Positions 27,484-37,711 of a DNA stretch of 64,000 nt are shown one piece after another. Each line of letters opens with the position of its first letter. The first letter of the stretch is position 1. The notes under the pieces are model-generated. The model worked only from the letters and a program-made list of their open reading frames with translations. It made no database searches and was not told the origin of the DNA. Position numbers and translations under genes: made by a program. This stretch comes from Acidovorax soli (GTDB taxonomy: Bacteria; Pseudomonadota; Gammaproteobacteria; Burkholderiales; Burkholderiaceae_C), in contig NZ_JACHLK010000007.1 in assembly GCF_014207955.1 (NCBI RefSeq), positions 124,001-188,000 on the forward strand. Direction: 5' to 3'.

Positions 27484-29714
27484 TGTCGGCGCACGCATTG
27501 CAGGCACCGCTGGCGGCCAGGCCTGCGGTCAACCAGCCCCTGTGGACCTGGCTGGCGCTGGGTCTGCTGGGCTATGTGGCGCTGCCCTGGTATGCGCAGC
27601 AGGATGCCAATGGCCTGGCCCTGCTGGCCCAGGTCTTCAGCCAGGCGCAGACCGGCAGCGGCCTCCTGCAGGCGGCGGCCTTCGGGCGGCCCTGGCTGTG
27701 GCTGGCACTCGCCGGCCTGGCCATCGCCGGGGCGGGCGCCATGCTGCCGGCGGGGCGCCGGCAGGGTAGCCTGCTGTTGCTGGGCGGCGGTCTCGGCCTG
27801 GTGTCCCTGCTGGTCAGCGGCTTCGCCATCGGCGCGCGTGGCTGGGCCTTCGACGGGCTCAACGCCAGTTTCGGCGAACTGGGCGCGCGCCAGCCGGGCA
27901 TGGGCTGGGGCGCCTTCGTGGTGCTCACGGCGCTGCTGGTGCTGGCCTCCTTCGGCCTGGCCCGGCGCGGCTACTTCAAGGGCGACCTGTTCGTGGCGGC
28001 CGCCGTGCTCGGCATGGGCAGCCTGCTCGCGCTGTTCATCGTGTTCCCGGTGCTCAAGGCGCTCTCGGGCGCCTTCTTCCTCGAAGACGGGCCGTTCTCG
28101 CTGGCGGTGATGTGGGAGCGCGTGGCGCACGAGCGCAACTTCGGCCTGGCCTGCCTGGCCGGGGGGCAGCGCTGCGGCGTGGCCTGGAACACGCTGTTCC
28201 TGGGGCTCATGACGGCGGCCAGCACCACGCTCTTGGGCACCTTCATGGCGCTGATGGCCGAGCGCGCCTCGCGCCGCTACGCGCGCCCGCTCAACGTGCT
28301 CGCGCTCTTGCCCATCATCACGCCGCCCTTCGTGGTGGGCCTGGGGCTCATCCTGCTGTTCGGCCGCGCGGGCGTGTTCAACCAGTTCCTGGAAGTCGCC
28401 TTCGGCATCACGCCCTCGCGCTGGTTCTATGGCTGGCTCGGGGTGTGGGTGGCACAGACCTTCGCCTTCACGCCCATCGCCTTCATGATCATGCGCGGCG
28501 TGGTGCAGGGCGTGGCGCCCAGCCTCGAAGAGGCCGCCCAGACCCTGCGCGCCAGCCCGCACCAGACCTTCATGACGGTGACCCTGCCCCTGCTCAAGCC
28601 GGGCCTGGCCAATGCATTCCTGGTGGGCTTCATCGAGAGCATGGCCGACTTCGGCAACCCCATCGTTGTGGGCGGGCAGTTCTCGGTGCTCTCCACCGAG
28701 ATCTTCTTCGCCATCGTGGGCGCGCAGTACGACCAGGGGCGCGCCGCTTCGCTGGCCTGGATCCTCACGCTGTTCGCGCTGGCGGTGTTCGCCATCCAGC
28801 GCGGCCTGCTCGGGCGGCAGAACTTCACCACGGTGTCGGGCAAGGGCGATGCGGGCCTGGCCATGCCGCTGCCAGCTGGTGTGCGCCGCGTGGTGCATTC
28901 CGTGGCGCTGCCGTGGATGGCCTTCACCCTTGTCGTCTACCTGTTCGCGCTGGCCGGCGGCTTCGTGCAGACCTGGGGGCGCGACTACACCTTCACGCTC
29001 AACCACTTCCGCACGGCGTTCAACATGGAGTGGGGTGAATTCGGCATCGTCTGGGCCGGCACGGCCTGGAATTCGTTTTTCACCACGATCAAGCTCGCTG
29101 CGCTGTCGGCACCGCTCACGGCGGCGCTGGGCATCGGCATCGCCTGGCTGCTGGCGCGCACCGAGTTCAAGGGGCAGGGGGCCTTCGAGTTCTCGGCCCT
29201 GCTGGCCTTCGCCATCCCGGGCACGGTGCTGGGCGTGAGCTACATCCTGGCCTTCAACGTGCCGCCGTTCGAGCTCACGGGCACGGCGCTGATCATCGTG
29301 CTGTGCTTCATGTTCCGCAACCTGCCGGTGGGCGTGCGCGCAGGCACGGCCGCGTTCAAGCAGCTCGACCGCTCGCTCGACGAGGCCTCGCTGATGCTGC
29401 GCGCAGGCAGCGTGCAGACGCTGCGCCACGTGGTGCTGCCGCTGCTCAAGCCCGCCCTGGTGGCCGCGCTGGTCTACAGCTTCGTGCGCGCCATCACCAC
29501 CGTGAGCGCGGTGATCTTCCTCGTCACGGCCGAGAACGAGCTGGCCACCACCTACATCATCGGCCGCGTGGGCAATGGCGACTACGGCGTGGCCCTGGCC
29601 TATTGCACGGTGCTGATCTTGCTGATGTCGCTGGCCATCGCGCTGATCCAGTGGCTGGTGGGCGAGCGCAAGCTGGGCCGGCGTGCTGCCGGGGCCGTGC
29701 CGGCACCGCATTGA
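27483..29714 (+). CDS. Fused ABC transporter permease, AfuB/FbpB-like
   Basis: This is a large inner-membrane permease of 743 residues in which two six-helix permease domains are fused in one chain. The first lies at about 230-440, the second at about 520-730, each with an EAA-type loop (LEEAAQTLRASPHQTF and LDEASLMLRAGSVQTL). The N-terminal 200 residues add extra helices. Its ATG overlaps the binding-protein stop by one base. Fused permeases of this plan serve ferric-iron and AfuABC-type sugar-phosphate uptake. Confidence 0.87.
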   Translation: MSAHALQAPLAARPAVNQPLWTWLALGLLGYVALPWYAQQDANGLALLAQVFSQAQTGSGLLQAAAFGRPWLWLALAGLAIAGAGAMLPAGRRQGSLLLLGGGLGLVSLLVSGFAIGARGWAFDGLNASFGELGARQPGMGWGAFVVLTALLVLASFGLARRGYFKGDLFVAAAVLGMGSLLALFIVFPVLKALSGAFFLEDGPFSLAVMWERVAHERNFGLACLAGGQRCGVAWNTLFLGLMTAASTTLLGTFMALMAERASRRYARPLNVLALLPIITPPFVVGLGLILLFGRAGVFNQFLEVAFGITPSRWFYGWLGVWVAQTFAFTPIAFMIMRGVVQGVAPSLEEAAQTLRASPHQTFMTVTLPLLKPGLANAFLVGFIESMADFGNPIVVGGQFSVLSTEIFFAIVGAQYDQGRAASLAWILTLFALAVFAIQRGLLGRQNFTTVSGKGDAGLAMPLPAGVRRVVHSVALPWMAFTLVVYLFALAGGFVQTWGRDYTFTLNHFRTAFNMEWGEFGIVWAGTAWNSFFTTIKLAALSAPLTAALGIGIAWLLARTEFKGQGAFEFSALLAFAIPGTVLGVSYILAFNVPPFELTGTALIIVLCFMFRNLPVGVRAGTAAFKQLDRSLDEASLMLRAGSVQTLRHVVLPLLKPALVAALVYSFVRAITTVSAVIFLVTAENELATTYIIGRVGNGDYGVALAYCTVLILLMSLAIALIQWLVGERKLGRRAAGAVPAPH

Positions 29715-29747
29715 GAACGACCCGATTCCTCCGAGAGAACACCCACC

Positions 29748-30812
<1,065 letters not shown>

Positions 30813-30837
30813 CACGGCGATGCGGAATAATGGGGGC

Positions 30838-31785
30838 ATGAACCAACTCGACGCCCTCAAACAGTTCACCACCGTGGTGGCCGACACCGGTGATTTCAAG
30901 CAGCTGGCCCAGTTCCAGCCCCAGGATGCGACGACCAACCCGTCGCTGATCCTGAAGGCAGTGCAAAAGCCCGAGTACGCACCACTGCTCACGGACACGG
31001 TGAACCGGTTCCGGGGCCGCCCGATGGACGAGATCATCGACCGCCTGATCGTGCGTTTCGGCTGCGAGATCCTGGGCACCATCCCGGGCCGTGTCTCCAC
31101 CGAGGTGGATGCGCGCCTGAGTTTCGACACCCAGGCCACGATCACGCGCGGCGAGCGCATCATCGAGCTGTACCAGGCCGAGGGCATCCACATCGACCGC
31201 GTGCTGATCAAGGTGGCCGCCACCTGGGAAGGCATCCACGCCGCCGAGAAGCTCGAGCAGCGTGGCATCCATACCAACCTGACCCTGCTGTTCTCGTTCT
31301 GCCAGGCGGTGGCCTGCGGCCAGGCCAAGGTGCAGCTGATCTCGCCCTTCGTGGGCCGCATCTACGACTGGTACAAGAAGCAGGCCGGCGCCCAGTGGGA
31401 CGAGGCCGCGCGCTCGGGCGCCAACGATCCCGGCGTGCAGTCCGTGACGCAGATCTACAACCACTACAAGCACTTCGGCATTGCCACCGAGGTGATGGGC
31501 GCCAGCTTCCGCAACACCGGCCAGATCACGGCGCTGGCCGGCTGCGACCTGCTGACCATTGCCCCCGACCTGCTGGCCCAGCTGGCCGCCAGCGATGCGC
31601 CGTTGTCCGCCGCGCTCCAGCCCGAGGCCGCCAAGGCCCTGGACCTGCCGGCCGTGAACTACGACGAAGCGGGCTTCCGCTATGCGCTCAACGAGGACGC
31701 CATGGCCACCGAAAAGCTGGCCGAGGGCATCCGCGGTTTTGCCGTGGATGCCGTCAAACTGGAAAAACTCATCCTCGCAGCGTGA
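30838..31785 (+). CDS. tal: Transaldolase
   Basis: Transaldolase exchanges a dihydroxyacetone unit between sedoheptulose-7-phosphate and glyceraldehyde-3-phosphate in the non-oxidative pentose-phosphate pathway. The 315-residue product has the family signature DATTNPSLI (30-38) and the Schiff-base lysine K125 in [12 protein letters not shown]. The length matches the 317-residue E. coli enzyme. An upstream ATG six codons earlier is possible. An AATAAT box ends six bases before the ATG, so a leaderless transcript is possible. Confidence 0.95.
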   Translation: MNQLDALKQFTTVVADTGDFKQLAQFQPQDATTNPSLILKAVQKPEYAPLLTDTVNRFRGRPMDEIIDRLIVRFGCEILGTIPGRVSTEVDARLSFDTQATITRGERIIELYQAEGIHIDRVLIKVAATWEGIHAAEKLEQRGIHTNLTLLFSFCQAVACGQAKVQLISPFVGRIYDWYKKQAGAQWDEAARSGANDPGVQSVTQIYNHYKHFGIATEVMGASFRNTGQITALAGCDLLTIAPDLLAQLAASDAPLSAALQPEAAKALDLPAVNYDEAGFRYALNEDAMATEKLAEGIRGFAVDAVKLEKLILAA

Positions 31786-31815
31786 TCCCGGGGCGCTGGC
31801 CGCGCCACCGCACCA

Positions 31816-33225
31816 TCAGGTCCGGGGTGCCGCGGCGCTGAGTGGCACTTTCAGGCCCACGCGCAGACCATGCGGCACCACGGGGTCGGCAAAGCTCTGG
31901 CCAGCGTGCTGCAGTGCGATTTCCTCCACGATGGACAGGCCCAGGCCGCAGCCACCGGGCTGGTCCGAGCCACGCCAGAAGCGCGCGAACAGGTCGCGCA
32001 GGTGGGCCGGGTTCACGCCGGGCCCATCGTCTTCCACCGCCAGCGCCGCCATGCCTGCCCCGGCAATGTCCACGCGCACCGTCACGGTGGCGCCGTGGCC
32101 TGCGTAGTGTAGGGCGTTGTCGATGAGGTTGTTGAGTGCCTCGCGCAGCAGCAGCGGGTGGCCTTGCACAGCCAACTGCTCCTCGCCCTCGTAGCCCAGG
32201 TCCACGCCACTGGCCACGGCACGTGCCGCCCAGTCGCGCGCCACTTCGCGCGCCAGCGCCGCCAGGTCCACGGTCTGCATGGCCACACTACTTTCCGAAC
32301 GGGCCAGTTGCAGCAGTTGGTGCACCAGGTGGGCGCTGCGGCGTGCCGCCGACAGCACCTTGTGCAGCCGTTCCTGCACCGGCGGCTCGCGGCTCTCGTG
32401 CAGTGCCAGCTCGGTCTGGCCGATCAAGCCCGCCAGAGGGGTGCGCAATTGGTGGGCCGCATCGTTGAGAAAGCGCTTTTCCTTTTGCTGGCCCCGCGCT
32501 ACGGCCTCCAGCAGGGCGTTGATGGTGCTGGCCAGCGAGTGCACTTCCTGCGGGGCCGAGGTGAGCTCGATAGGGGGCAGGGGGTCGGCGGTGTTGCGCT
32601 TGCGCGCACCGGCCTTCTCGATCTGTGCCTCCAGGCGCTTCAGCGGTTGCAGGCCGCGCAGCACGCCGGCATAGACCACGGCGCTGAGCGCCAGGCCCAT
32701 GAGACCCATGGGCAGCAGCATCTTCTCCAGCAGCTCCTGCGCGATGCGCTCGCGCACGGTGAGGCTTTGCGCCACCTGCACGCGCAGACGCTGGCGCGCC
32801 TGTGGCGTACCGTAGTCCACCTCGAGCAGGGCCACGCGCACCGGGCGGTCGTCCACACGCGTGTGGTACAGAAAGGGCTCGCCCACGTCCACGTTCACCG
32901 GCGGCGGCGGGGGCAGTTGCGCATTGCCCAGCAGGAAGCGGCCGGGCGGTGAGGAGACCATGTAGGTGACGCGGTCGGCGGGGTCCTGCTCCAGGATGTC
33001 CTGCGCGGCCTTGGGGAAGTCGACCAGCAGCCCGTCGCCGATGGGCTTGATCTGCCGCGCCAGTGCGCGCACCGACTGGGTCAGTGTCTGGTCGATGCCC
33101 TTCTCGCCGTTCTGCAGCGCGATGCGCCAGGCCAGGAAGCCGCCCGACAGCCACAGCACGAGCTGCGGCAGCAGCAGCCACAGCAGCAGCTTGCGCTGCA
33201 GGGAAACGCCGGGAATGGGGCGCAT
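31816..33225 (-). CDS. Sensor histidine kinase, TctE/QseC-like
   Basis: This is a membrane sensor kinase of 469 residues. Two membrane helices at about 12-34 and 170-190 bracket a periplasmic domain that resembles the 2CSK_N family. HAMP-like and dimerisation segments follow, with phospho-accepting H258 in AAHQLRTPL. The N box is LNNLIDNALHY, the G1 box EDDGPGV and the G2 box GGCGLGLSIV. It starts 9 bases after the response regulator. Position beside the glucose transporter suggests it senses a sugar or sugar acid, as GtrS does in Pseudomonas; this is inference. Confidence 0.9.
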   Translation of the reverse strand: MRPIPGVSLQRKLLLWLLLPQLVLWLSGGFLAWRIALQNGEKGIDQTLTQSVRALARQIKPIGDGLLVDFPKAAQDILEQDPADRVTYMVSSPPGRFLLGNAQLPPPPPVNVDVGEPFLYHTRVDDRPVRVALLEVDYGTPQARQRLRVQVAQSLTVRERIAQELLEKMLLPMGLMGLALSAVVYAGVLRGLQPLKRLEAQIEKAGARKRNTADPLPPIELTSAPQEVHSLASTINALLEAVARGQQKEKRFLNDAAHQLRTPLAGLIGQTELALHESREPPVQERLHKVLSAARRSAHLVHQLLQLARSESSVAMQTVDLAALAREVARDWAARAVASGVDLGYEGEEQLAVQGHPLLLREALNNLIDNALHYAGHGATVTVRVDIAGAGMAALAVEDDGPGVNPAHLRDLFARFWRGSDQPGGCGLGLSIVEEIALQHAGQSFADPVVPHGLRVGLKVPLSAAAPRT

Positions 33226-33234
33226 GGAGGCGGT

Positions 33235-33960
33235 CTACTCGGCCGGCTTGGCCAGCATGTAACCCAGCCCGCGGATGTTGCGGATGACCAGGTTGGACGC
33301 ATCGAGCTTGCGGCGCAGGCGGTGCACGTAGACCTCCAGCGCATTGGAGTTCAGGGGCGCGGCTGCTGCCTGCCCGGGTTCGGGCGGACCTGCGCGCCAG
33401 GCGGCGAGCACGTCGTCGCGTGTGACCACCTCGCCGCAGCGGTTCACCAGCAGCTCCAGCAGTTCCCACTCGCGCTGCGTGAGCTCCAGCGGCTCGCCGC
33501 CGAGCACCGCATTGCGGTGGCCATGGTCGATCTGCAGGCTGCCGATGGTGGTGCTCGGGCCACCCGAAGCGCTGCTGGACTGCGTGAACGCGGGCTGGCG
33601 CGCGCGGCGCAGCATGGCCTGCAGGCGGGCCTGCAGCTCCTGCATGTTGAAGGGCTTGGTGATGTAGTCGTCGGCCCCGGCGTTGAGGCCGTGGATGCGG
33701 TCGTCGATGCCGTCGCGGGCCGTCAGAATCAGCACCGGCAGGCCGGCGATGTGGGTGCGGGCCCAGGTCAGCAGCTCCATGCCGTCGGCCCCGGGCAGGC
33801 CCAGGTCGAGGATGATGCCGTCCACTGCCTGGCTTTGCAGCACGGTGGTGGCTTCGGCCACGCTGCTGGCGGTGCACACGCTGAAATCCAGTTGCTGGAG
33901 CTGGCCCGTCAAGGCGTCCAGCAGCAGGGCATCGTCTTCAACTATCAATAGGGTGGCCAT
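33235..33960 (-). CDS. Response regulator, OmpR family (TctD/QseB-like)
   Basis: This is a 241-residue OmpR-type regulator. The receiver domain (1-118) has the acidic pair E8-D9-D10, phospho-accepting D52 in IILDLGLPG, and K102 in DYITKPF. The winged-helix domain (about 140-240) ends RNIRGLGYMLAKPAE. It is the first gene of a regulator-kinase pair and is divergent from the glucose ABC operon 232 bases away, so it may control that operon. Confidence 0.93.
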   Translation of the reverse strand: MATLLIVEDDALLLDALTGQLQQLDFSVCTASSVAEATTVLQSQAVDGIILDLGLPGADGMELLTWARTHIAGLPVLILTARDGIDDRIHGLNAGADDYITKPFNMQELQARLQAMLRRARQPAFTQSSSASGGPSTTIGSLQIDHGHRNAVLGGEPLELTQREWELLELLVNRCGEVVTRDDVLAAWRAGPPEPGQAAAAPLNSNALEVYVHRLRRKLDASNLVIRNIRGLGYMLAKPAE

Positions 33961-34117
33961 GGATAGAGGATAGCAAAGGGTCCCCCTGCGCAGGCGCGGG
34001 GACCGTCCGTTGCAGGGAAAGCACCGAGGCGCAAGTCGCGCCGTAATTCGATAACGGTGAAATTCCATTGGCGTGTAACGCACACCCCGGGAAAGCCCTG
34101 ATATGTTCATTAATTAT

Positions 34118-34132
34118 TGTAATTAAAGTACC
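34118..34132. promoter_or_regulatory. HexR-like site upstream of the glucose ABC operon
   Basis: TGTAATTAAAGTACC matches the gamma-proteobacterial HexR site TGTAATTAAATTACA in 13 of 15 positions, and lies 61 bases before the first gene. It overlaps a second perfect palindrome TTAATTA-TTG-TAATTAA (34110-34126) in an AT-rich island that probably includes the promoter. Confidence 0.55.
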
Positions 34133-34192
34133 GACTGCGCTGGCCGGCATGGCTCAGCGGGCGCACAAACAGACTCACACAAACGAGGAGAC

Positions 34193-35449
34193 ATGGGTAT
34201 GTGGAAGTTGACGAAACTCGCCGCCGTCGCGGCGGTGCTGGCGGCATCGGCGACCGCCGGTGCGGGGGAAGTGGAGGTTCTGCACTACTGGACTTCGGGC
34301 GGCGAAGCCAAGTCGGTGGCCGAACTCAAGAAGATCATGCAGGGCAAGGGCCATACTTGGCGCGACTTTGCCGTGGCCGGCGGCGGTGGCGACAGCGCCA
34401 TGACCGTGCTCAAGAGCCGCGTGATCTCGGGCAACCCGCCCTCGGCCGCGCAGACCAAGGGCCCGGCCATCCAGGAATGGGCCTCTGAAGGCGTGCTGGC
34501 CAACATGGACGCACTGGCCAAGGCCGAGAAGTGGGATGAGCTGCTGCCCAAGGTGGTCGCCGACATCATGAAGTACAAGGGCGCCTACGTGGCCGCCCCG
34601 GTCAACGTGCACCGCGTCAACTGGATGTGGGGCAGCTCCGAGGCCCTGAAGAAGGCCGGCGTCGCCGCCATGCCCAAGACCTGGGATGAGTTCTTCGCCG
34701 CGGCCGACAAGCTCAAGGCCGCCGGCCTGGTGCCCGTGGCCCACGGTGGCCAGAACTGGCAGGACTTCACCACCTTCGAATCGGTGGTACTGGGTGTCGG
34801 TGGTGCCAAGTTCTACCAGGACGCCCTGGTCAAGCTCGACGACAAGGCCATCAACAGCGACACCATGAAGAAGTCGCTGGAGACCTTCCGCCGCATCAAG
34901 TCCTACACCGACTCGGGCGCCCCGGGCCGCGACTGGAACCTGGCCACGGCCATGCTGATCCAGGGCAAGGCAGGCTTCCAGCTCATGGGTGACTGGGCCA
35001 AGGGCGAGTTCCTGGCGGCCAACAAGGTGCCGGGCAAGGACTTCATGTGCGCCGCAGCGCCGGGCACGACCACGTCCTACACCTTCAACGTGGACTCGTT
35101 CATCCTGTTCAAACTCAAGGACTCCGCCGCCCAGAAGGCGCAGAGCGACCTGGCCAGCTCCATCATGAGCCCCGAGTTCCAGGAAGTCTTCAACCTCAAC
35201 AAGGGTTCCATCCCGGTGCGTGCCGGCCTGAAGATGGACAAGTTCGACGACTGCGCCAAGGCCTCGACCAAGGATTTCGTCGACACCGCCAAGAGCGGCA
35301 GCCTGCTGCCCAGCGTGGCCCACGGCATGGCCATCGCGCCCGCCACCGAAGGTGCCATCAAGGACGCCGTCAGCCAGTTCTGGAATGACGACAAGGTGAG
35401 CGTTGCCGACGCCGTGAAGAAGATCGCGGCCGCCGCGAAGACCAAGTAA
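34193..35449 (+). CDS. Glucose/mannose-type ABC transporter substrate-binding protein
   Basis: This is a periplasmic family-1 sugar-binding protein of 418 residues with a signal peptide ending near ATAGAG-E at about 25. It resembles GtsA-type glucose/mannose binders: VEVLHYWTSGGEAKS at the mature N-terminus, then GGGDSAMTVLKSRVISGNPPSAAQ. An AGGAG ribosome site precedes the ATG. The operon continues with a LamB-like porin, two permeases and an ATPase, and glucokinase follows. The substrate is inferred from resemblance and context. Confidence 0.9.
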   Translation: MGMWKLTKLAAVAAVLAASATAGAGEVEVLHYWTSGGEAKSVAELKKIMQGKGHTWRDFAVAGGGGDSAMTVLKSRVISGNPPSAAQTKGPAIQEWASEGVLANMDALAKAEKWDELLPKVVADIMKYKGAYVAAPVNVHRVNWMWGSSEALKKAGVAAMPKTWDEFFAAADKLKAAGLVPVAHGGQNWQDFTTFESVVLGVGGAKFYQDALVKLDDKAINSDTMKKSLETFRRIKSYTDSGAPGRDWNLATAMLIQGKAGFQLMGDWAKGEFLAANKVPGKDFMCAAAPGTTTSYTFNVDSFILFKLKDSAAQKAQSDLASSIMSPEFQEVFNLNKGSIPVRAGLKMDKFDDCAKASTKDFVDTAKSGSLLPSVAHGMAIAPATEGAIKDAVSQFWNDDKVSVADAVKKIAAAAKTK

Positions 35450-35471
35450 ACCAACACTGAGGGATCCCATC

Positions 35472-36659
35472 ATGATGAAAAGAAACCGCCTCACGGCGGT
35501 GGCTTTGGCCGCCGCATGCGCGATGACAAATGCACTGGCAATGGATGTTGCCGGCTTCGAGTTCAACGGTTACTCGCGGGGTGGCCCGGTGTTCAACCAC
35601 TCCGATGGCGTCAAGGGCAACCTGTCGCTGGGCGGCGAGCTGCAGAAGTTCCGTCTGGGCAACGAAGGCGACAACGGCATCGAAGTCAACTTCGCCCGCA
35701 GCTTCGAGGCCGGCGGCGTGAAGTGGAAGGTCAACTACATGCCCGCCAAGTGGGGCAGTGGTGACATCAGCACCGAGCAGGCCTATGTGGAAATGAGTGG
35801 CCTGTCGTTCTCGCCCGAGGCCAAGTTCTGGGTCGGCCAGCGCCGCTTGCGTATCCAGGACGTGCACATCGTCGATTACTTCCTGCTGAACTATGGCGAC
35901 AACGTCGGTGCCGGCGTGACCGATGTGCCGATCGGCGGCATGAAGCTCGGCGTGGGCGTGTTCAGCGGCGACAAGTTCGACGGCAACCTGCCCAACGACG
36001 TCAAGGCACACCGCCTGAACGTCGACCTGTCGGAAATCAACACCAACCCCAATGGCAAGCTGCGCGTGCTGCTGACCGCGGTGGGTGGCAAGAACCAGGT
36101 CAACGGTGGTTCGGGTTCCGGCATCTCGCTGATGCACACCCAGAAGGACTTCCTGATGTCCGGCATGAGCAACACCCTGTACCTGCAGGGTTCGCGCGGC
36201 CATGCCCGCATCGACGGCGAATTCGAAGCCATCGACGGCACCCGTCCCGGCCGCCGTTCCACGCGCATCGCCGACTCCATCAACTGGCAAAGCGGCCCCT
36301 TCGGCGGCCAGGCCCTGATTGGCTACCAGACCAACAAGACCGACCTGACGAACGTGGAGACCAAGGACTTCTCCCTGGGTGGCCGCGGCTCCTACGCCAT
36401 CTCGAAGAACTTCAAGGCCCTGGCCGAAGTGTCGACCACCACGCGCAAGGGCACGGGCCCTGACCAGCGCCTGAGCAAGGTGACGCTGGCCGGCGCCCTG
36501 GCCATGAACGAAGACTTCTGGTCGCGCCCCGAGCTGCGCCTGTACGTGACCAAGGCCAACTGGAACCAGGCTGCCGCCGTGGCGAATGCCGCGACCTTCG
36601 GCGCCAAGGGCAAGACCTCGCGCACGCTGGTGGGCGTGCAGTACGAGATCTGGTGGTAG
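35472..36659 (+). CDS. LamB-like carbohydrate porin
   Basis: This is an outer-membrane sugar porin of 395 residues. A signal peptide ends TNALA-M near 23. The sequence FNGYSRGGP and the segment FWVGQRRLRIQDVHIVDYFLLNYGDNVGAG match the maltoporin family plan, as does RPELRLYVTKANWN near the end. The chain ends in an aromatic residue (EIWW), as barrel proteins need. It lies between the binding protein and permeases of a glucose importer, so it probably admits the same sugar, replacing the OprB porin found there in Pseudomonas. Confidence 0.82.
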   Translation: MMKRNRLTAVALAAACAMTNALAMDVAGFEFNGYSRGGPVFNHSDGVKGNLSLGGELQKFRLGNEGDNGIEVNFARSFEAGGVKWKVNYMPAKWGSGDISTEQAYVEMSGLSFSPEAKFWVGQRRLRIQDVHIVDYFLLNYGDNVGAGVTDVPIGGMKLGVGVFSGDKFDGNLPNDVKAHRLNVDLSEINTNPNGKLRVLLTAVGGKNQVNGGSGSGISLMHTQKDFLMSGMSNTLYLQGSRGHARIDGEFEAIDGTRPGRRSTRIADSINWQSGPFGGQALIGYQTNKTDLTNVETKDFSLGGRGSYAISKNFKALAEVSTTTRKGTGPDQRLSKVTLAGALAMNEDFWSRPELRLYVTKANWNQAAAVANAATFGAKGKTSRTLVGVQYEIWW

Positions 36660-36708
36660 TGAGGGAGTGAGTGTGAGAGCGAGTTAAGTCAGAGGTGACT
36701 TTGTTCTT

Positions 36709-36739
36709 GGGGGGCACTCCGTGCGTGCCCCCCTTTTTT
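36709..36739 (+). terminator. Terminator after the sugar porin
   Basis: GGGGGGCAC and GTGCCCCCC form a 9-bp stem with a seven-base loop, followed by six T. It separates the periplasmic and outer-membrane genes from the permease genes of the same system, allowing high output of the first two. Confidence 0.9.
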
Positions 36740-36826
36740 CCTTGTGCTTTTTTGTGTTGACGTGAAGGATGGCATGGCCATCCGAGCGTGTCCCCGGCCG
36801 CGTATGCACCCGATATCCTTTTTGCA

Positions 36827-37711
36827 ATGACGACCAAGAACTCCTTTGAATCCTGGCTGCCCAAGCTGGTCGTCGCCCCCGCCTTCGTGCTGGGGTTCGC
36901 CTTCATCTACGGCCTCATGGTCTGGAACGGGGTGCTCAGCCTGTCCGTCTCGCGCATGATGCCCAACTACGAATGGGCGGGCCTGGCCCAGTACGAGCGC
37001 CTGTGGGAGATGGACCGCTGGTGGGTGGCCCTCAAGAACCTCGCGATCTTCGGCGTGGGCTACGTGGGCGGATCGCTGGCCATCGGCGTGGTGCTGGCCG
37101 TGCTGCTGGACCAGAAGATCCGCGCCGAAGGCGCACTGCGCACGATCTACCTGTACCCCATGGCGCTGTCCTTCGTGGTCACGGGCACGGCCTGGAAGTG
37201 GCTGCTCAACCCGGGCCTGGGCATCGAGAAGATGGTGCGCGACTGGGGCTTTCCCAACTTCGAATTCGGCTGGCTCGTGGACACCGAGATGGCCATCTAC
37301 TGCGTGGTGATCGCCGGCATCTGGCAGAGCGCGGGCTTTGCGATGGCGCTGTTCCTGGCCGGCCTGCGCGGCATCGACGACAGCATCATCAAGGCCGCCC
37401 AGGTCGATGGCGCCTCGCTGCCGCGCATCTACTGGCGTATCGTGCTGCCGGCGCTGCGGCCCGTGTTCTTCTCCACGCTGATGGTGCTGTCGCACCTGGC
37501 GATCAAAAGCTTCGACCTGGTGATGGCGCTCACGGCCGGCGGGCCGGGCTATGCCACCGATGTGCCCGCAACCTTCATGTACACCATGTCGTTCTCGCGC
37601 GGCCAGATCGGCCTGGGCGCGGCCAGCGCCACCATGATGCTGGCCACCGTGGCCGCTCTGGTGATCCCCTACCTGTACAGCGAATTGCGCAGCAAACCCC
37701 ATGACCGCTAA
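36827..37711 (+). CDS. Sugar ABC transporter permease, first subunit (MalF/GtsB type)
   Basis: This is an inner-membrane permease of 294 residues with six helices. The EAA loop is IKAAQVDGASLPRIYWRIVLP. It belongs to the family-1 carbohydrate importer group. It pairs with the next permease, which it overlaps by 11 bases. A GTG start at 36788 would add 13 residues; the ATG chosen gives the usual length and lies 7 bases after a TATCCT box. It acts with the binding protein at 34193. Confidence 0.9.
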   Translation: MTTKNSFESWLPKLVVAPAFVLGFAFIYGLMVWNGVLSLSVSRMMPNYEWAGLAQYERLWEMDRWWVALKNLAIFGVGYVGGSLAIGVVLAVLLDQKIRAEGALRTIYLYPMALSFVVTGTAWKWLLNPGLGIEKMVRDWGFPNFEFGWLVDTEMAIYCVVIAGIWQSAGFAMALFLAGLRGIDDSIIKAAQVDGASLPRIYWRIVLPALRPVFFSTLMVLSHLAIKSFDLVMALTAGGPGYATDVPATFMYTMSFSRGQIGLGAASATMMLATVAALVIPYLYSELRSKPHDR

